A DNA stretch of 9,017 bases from Hyphomicrobiales bacterium (GTDB taxonomy: Bacteria > Pseudomonadota > Alphaproteobacteria > Rhizobiales > Aestuariivirgaceae): positions 1-9,017 of the forward strand of contig JALWJW010000445.1 in the NCBI GenBank assembly GCA_026996935.1, read 5' to 3'. Under the pieces are notes generated by a model that did no database searches, was not told where the DNA came from, and was given only the letters and a program-made list of their open reading frames with translations. Of the stretch, positions 6,041 through 9,017 are shown one piece after another (positions within the stretch are counted from its first letter, which is position 1; every line of letters starts with the position of its first letter). Both the position numbers and the translations under genes were made by a program.

Positions 6041-7963
6041 ATGAGTAAAGTTATTGGTATTGACCTGGGCACAACAAACTCTTGTGTTGCGGTTATGGAC
6101 GGAAAAACCCCAAAGGTTATTGAAAATGCAGAAGGTGGTCGCACAACCCCTTCAATTGTTGCATTTAACAGCGATGGCGAAACACTGGTTGGTATGCCAG
6201 CCAAACGTCAGGCGGTGACAAACCCTGAAAATACACTATTTGCAATCAAACGCCTGATCGGTCGTCGCTTTGATGACAAGATGGTTAAAAAGGACAAAAA
6301 ACTTGTCCCTTATAAAATTGTCAAAGCCGACAATGGCGATGCATGGGTTGAAGCCCAGGGCAAAAAATACGCCCCTGCTCAGATTTCAGCTTTCACTTTG
6401 CAGAAAATGAAAGAAACAGCAGAGCGTCACTTGGGCGAAGATGTAACCCAAGCGGTAATCACTGTACCTGCATACTTTAATGACAGCCAACGCCAGGCTA
6501 CAAAAGATGCCGGTAAAATTGCTGGTCTTGAAGTGTTGCGCATCATCAACGAACCTACAGCGGCAGCTTTAGCCTATGGTTTGGATAAAAAAGAAGCTGG
6601 CACCATTGCGGTTTATGACCTTGGTGGTGGTACATTTGACGTATCCATCCTTGAAATTGGCGATGGCGTATTTGAGGTGAAATCTACCAACGGTGATACA
6701 TTCCTTGGTGGTGAAGACTTTGACATGCGCTTGGTTGATTATCTTGCCGATGAATTCAAAAAAGAAAACTCAATTGATCTTCGCACCGACAAGATGGCGC
6801 TTCAACGCCTGAAAGAAGCTGCGGAAAAAGCCAAAATTGAATTATCTTCTTCAACTCAAACTGAAATCAACTTGCCATTTATTACCGCTGATGCGTCTGG
6901 TCCAAAACACCTGACCTTGAAGCTTACACGGGCAAAACTTGAATCATTGGTTGAAGATTTGATCAAACGCACCATTGATCCTTGTAAGAGAGCGCTTAAA
7001 GATGCTGGCATCACCGCAAATGACGTTGATGAAGTTATCCTCGTTGGTGGTATGACCCGCATGCCTAAAGTCATCGAAGTGGTCAACCAGTTCTTTGGTA
7101 AAGAAGCCCACAAAGGCGTGAACCCTGATGAAGTTGTTGCCATGGGTGCCGCTATTCAGGCTGGCGTGTTGCAAGGTGATGTGAAAGACGTTCTATTGCT
7201 TGATGTGACACCATTGTCATTGGGTATTGAAACTCTTGGTGGCGTGTTCACTCGTTTGATTGATCGCAACACCACAATCCCTACCAAGAAATCTCAAGTG
7301 TTCTCAACTGCTGAAGACAATCAGACAGCAGTAACCATTCGGGTTTTCCAGGGTGAGCGTGAAATTGCGGCACACAATAAAGCCCTTGGACAATTTGACC
7401 TTGTCGGTATTCCTAATGCCCCACGCGGCATGCCACAAATTGAAGTGACATTCGATATTGATGCCAACGGCATTGTAAATGTATCGGCCCGTGATAAAGC
7501 AACCGGCAAAGAGCAAAAAATCCAAATTCAGGCCTCTGGCGGCTTGAGTGATGATGAAGTTGAAAAAATGGTTGCAGATGCTGAAGCACACGCTGATGAA
7601 GATGCAAAACAAAAAGAAATTGTTGAAGCAACTAACCACGGCGAAGCACTGATCCATTCAACTGAGCAAACAATGAAAGAAGCAGGAGACAAGATCTCTG
7701 AAGCTGATAAATCAACAATTGAAGTTGCGATTTCAAACTTGAAAGAAGCAATGGAAGCTGAAGATATTGACGTTGAAGCGGTTAAAGAAAAAACCAACGA
7801 TCTTGCCCAGGCCTCAATGAAGCTTGGTGAAGCAATTTACCAGGATCAGCAAGCCCAAGCCGAAACAGATGCGCAAGCAGATGCCGGCTCAAGTGATGGT
7901 GATGACGATATTGTCGATGCCGATTTTGAAGAAATTCAAGGCGACGATAAAAAGTCTAGCTAA
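6041..7963 (+). CDS. dnaK: Hsp70 molecular chaperone DnaK
   Basis: A 640-residue cytoplasmic ATP-driven chaperone that binds exposed hydrophobic peptides, works with DnaJ and GrpE, and in many proteobacteria also controls sigma-32 stability. The ATG at 6041 is chosen over an in-frame upstream start at 5993 because it gives the canonical MSKVIGIDLGTTNS and has GGAGGA at 6030-6035. The ATPase domain (about 1-382) shows IDLGTTNS (7-14), INEPTAAALAYG (169-180), VYDLGGGTFDVSIL (191-204) and VILVGGMTRMPKV (332-344). The interdomain linker VLLLDVTPLSLGIET follows at about 384-398, then the substrate-binding domain and the helical lid. The tail DDDIVDADFEEIQGDD ends with the EEV-like acidic motif usual in the family. 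Length and all signatures are normal, with no sign of damage. An RpoH-type promoter lies 150-180 nt upstream, and dnaJ follows after a 75-nt gap containing a hairpin. Confidence 0.98.
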   Translation: MSKVIGIDLGTTNSCVAVMDGKTPKVIENAEGGRTTPSIVAFNSDGETLVGMPAKRQAVTNPENTLFAIKRLIGRRFDDKMVKKDKKLVPYKIVKADNGDAWVEAQGKKYAPAQISAFTLQKMKETAERHLGEDVTQAVITVPAYFNDSQRQATKDAGKIAGLEVLRIINEPTAAALAYGLDKKEAGTIAVYDLGGGTFDVSILEIGDGVFEVKSTNGDTFLGGEDFDMRLVDYLADEFKKENSIDLRTDKMALQRLKEAAEKAKIELSSSTQTEINLPFITADASGPKHLTLKLTRAKLESLVEDLIKRTIDPCKRALKDAGITANDVDEVILVGGMTRMPKVIEVVNQFFGKEAHKGVNPDEVVAMGAAIQAGVLQGDVKDVLLLDVTPLSLGIETLGGVFTRLIDRNTTIPTKKSQVFSTAEDNQTAVTIRVFQGEREIAAHNKALGQFDLVGIPNAPRGMPQIEVTFDIDANGIVNVSARDKATGKEQKIQIQASGGLSDDEVEKMVADAEAHADEDAKQKEIVEATNHGEALIHSTEQTMKEAGDKISEADKSTIEVAISNLKEAMEAEDIDVEAVKEKTNDLAQASMKLGEAIYQDQQAQAETDAQADAGSSDGDDDIVDADFEEIQGDDKKSS

Positions 7964-7983
7964 AAACTTAACAATGAACTGAG

Positions 7984-8015
7984 CCACACCCAAACACCAG
8001 ATTTGGGTGTGGTTT
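7984..8015 (+). terminator. Hairpin between dnaK and dnaJ, probable partial terminator or mRNA stabiliser
   Basis: CCACACCCAAA (7984-7994) and TTTGGGTGTGG (8002-8012) pair perfectly over 11 bp around a 7-nt loop. TTTAAATTT follows, a poor T tract broken by A residues, so termination is probably incomplete. Its position just after dnaK and before dnaJ suits a device that yields more dnaK than dnaJ message, either by attenuation or by protecting the dnaK 3' end from decay. The structure is seen; the role is inferred. Confidence 0.65.
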
Positions 8016-8038
8016 AAATTTGGAAACGGTGGTCTAAA

Positions 8039-9017
8039 ATGGCTAAACGTGATTTTTACGAAGTGTTGGGTGTTGATCGCCAGGCTGATGACAAAGAACT
8101 CAAAAGCGCATTTCGTCGACTAGCGAAAAAATACCATCCCGATGCAAATCGTGACGATAAAACCGCACATGCAAAGTTTCAGGAAATCAGTGAAGCATAT
8201 GATGCTTTAAAAGACCCTCAAAGCCGGTCTGCATATGACCGTTTTGGTCATGCCGCATTTGAAAATGGCGGGCCAGGGGCTGGTGGAGCTGGTGGCTTTG
8301 GTCCCGAATTTTCATCCTCTATGTCTGATGTCTTTGAAGACTTGTTCGGAGACTTTATGGGCGGTGGCGGCAGACGCCAGGGCGGCAGCGGTGCTCAACG
8401 CGGTTCTGATCTGCGCTTTAACCTGGAAATTTCTCTCATTGATGCCTTTAAAGGCAAATCAGCAACAATTAACGTGCCAACCTCGGTTACGTGCGAAACC
8501 TGTGACGGATCAGGCGCAAAACCTGGCACCTCACCCACAACCTGCAGCACCTGTGGCGGTCAAGGCGCGGTGCGGGCCTCACAAGGCTTCTTTACAGTTG
8601 AACGCACATGCCCGTCTTGTCATGGCCAGGGTCAAACCATTACCGACCCATGTGCTGATTGTGGCGGCCAGGGCCGTATCAATAAAGAGCGGACATTATC
8701 AGTAAATATTCCGGCTGGCGTTGAAGAAGGCACACGCATTCGCGTTGCCGGCAAAGGCGAAGCAGGAACCCGTGGGGGGCCAACAGGTGATCTTTATATT
8801 TTCCTGTCAATCAAGCCGCACGAATTTTTTCAGCGCGATGGCGCGGACCTGTTTTGCAGTGTCCCCATAACCATGGCAACGGCAGCTTTAGGCGGTGATG
8901 TGGAAGTACCAACAATTGACGGTAATAAAGCCCGTGTGACAATTCCTGAAGGTACGCAATCTGGCAAACAATTCAGACTGCGTTCAAAAGGCATGCCCGT
9001 ACTTCGCTCACAACATA
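8039..9017 (+). CDS. dnaJ: Hsp40 co-chaperone DnaJ, 3' truncated by the window edge
   Basis: The frame runs open from the ATG at 8039 to the end of the window (326 residues visible; type I DnaJ proteins are usually about 370-385 residues). DnaJ delivers unfolded substrates to DnaK and stimulates its ATPase. Domains in order: J domain (about 1-70, MAKRDFYEVLGV) with the essential HPD at residues 33-35; a Gly/Phe-rich linker (about 76-120); the zinc-finger domain with all four CxxCxGxG repeats, CETCDGSG (152-159), CSTCGGQG (169-176), CPSCHGQG (191-198) and CADCGGQG (205-212); and most of the C-terminal substrate-binding region, including NIPAGVEEGTRIRVAGKGEAG. All eight zinc ligands are present, so this is a type I DnaJ. 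A modest ribosome binding site (GGTGG, 8028-8032) precedes the ATG. It is the second gene of the dnaK-dnaJ operon. Confidence 0.97.
   Translation, partial: MAKRDFYEVLGVDRQADDKELKSAFRRLAKKYHPDANRDDKTAHAKFQEISEAYDALKDPQSRSAYDRFGHAAFENGGPGAGGAGGFGPEFSSSMSDVFEDLFGDFMGGGGRRQGGSGAQRGSDLRFNLEISLIDAFKGKSATINVPTSVTCETCDGSGAKPGTSPTTCSTCGGQGAVRASQGFFTVERTCPSCHGQGQTITDPCADCGGQGRINKERTLSVNIPAGVEEGTRIRVAGKGEAGTRGGPTGDLYIFLSIKPHEFFQRDGADLFCSVPITMATAALGGDVEVPTIDGNKARVTIPEGTQSGKQFRLRSKGMPVLRSQH

Noticed and set aside
7304..7797. Several overlapping minus-strand open frames within dnaK
   Set aside because: They are antisense shadows of dnaK with low-complexity Ser/Cys/Phe-rich translations and no ribosome binding sites.
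8235..8705. 156-residue plus-strand open frame inside dnaJ
   Set aside because: It is an out-of-frame shadow of dnaJ, whose own frame carries the J domain and all four zinc motifs.

Overview
The window looks like chromosomal core sequence from an alphaproteobacterium with fairly low G+C, perhaps Hyphomicrobiales-like or marine. The evidence is a DnaK with the alphaproteobacterial C-terminal tail, an RpoH-type promoter of the alphaproteobacterial form (CTTG-N18-CCTATAT), an intracellular polyhydroxybutyrate depolymerase of the PhaZ (cysteine triad) type, and an AlkB remnant that reads like rhizobial-type AlkB. The taxonomic call is inference; no rRNA or tRNA is present.

Layout. Positions 1-2915 hold three plus-strand genes: the 3' part of a class I/II PLP aminotransferase, a membrane-anchored SCO1/SenC copper chaperone, and phaZ. 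Positions 2988-4273 hold a minus-strand pair that points towards phaZ: a tandem universal stress protein (upstream) followed by a 124-residue acidic protein of unknown function. The 178-nt gap at 4274-4451 separates the stress gene from a divergent YeeE/YedE (TsuA-like) sulfur-compound permease at 4452-5555. It contains an FNR/FixK/Anr-type box placed exactly where a class II activator site for the stress gene would lie. Positions 6041-9017 hold the chaperone pair dnaK and dnaJ; dnaJ runs off the window.

The gap between the permease and dnaK (5556-6040) is not empty. Its minus strand carries the degraded remains of an alkB gene (DNA/RNA dealkylation dioxygenase). A recognisable N-terminus, a large internal deletion that removed the HxD metal-binding motif, and a nearly complete C-terminal core are split over different reading frames. 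A perfect 12-bp hairpin followed by a T-rich tract lies inside this remnant and points the right way to terminate the permease transcript. The dnaK heat-shock promoter overlaps the old alkB start codon.

How the genes fit together. The aminotransferase, SCO protein and PhaZ have no obvious shared pathway, although PHB mobilisation, cytochrome oxidase copper delivery and an oxygen-responsive stress protein would all suit an organism that moves between oxygen regimes (inference). dnaK-dnaJ is a classical heat-shock operon with a hairpin between the two genes. I see no mobile element, CRISPR array, phage gene or clear novel defence system. The most noteworthy items are the alkB remnant with its embedded terminator, the FNR-type promoter, and the unassigned 124-residue protein.
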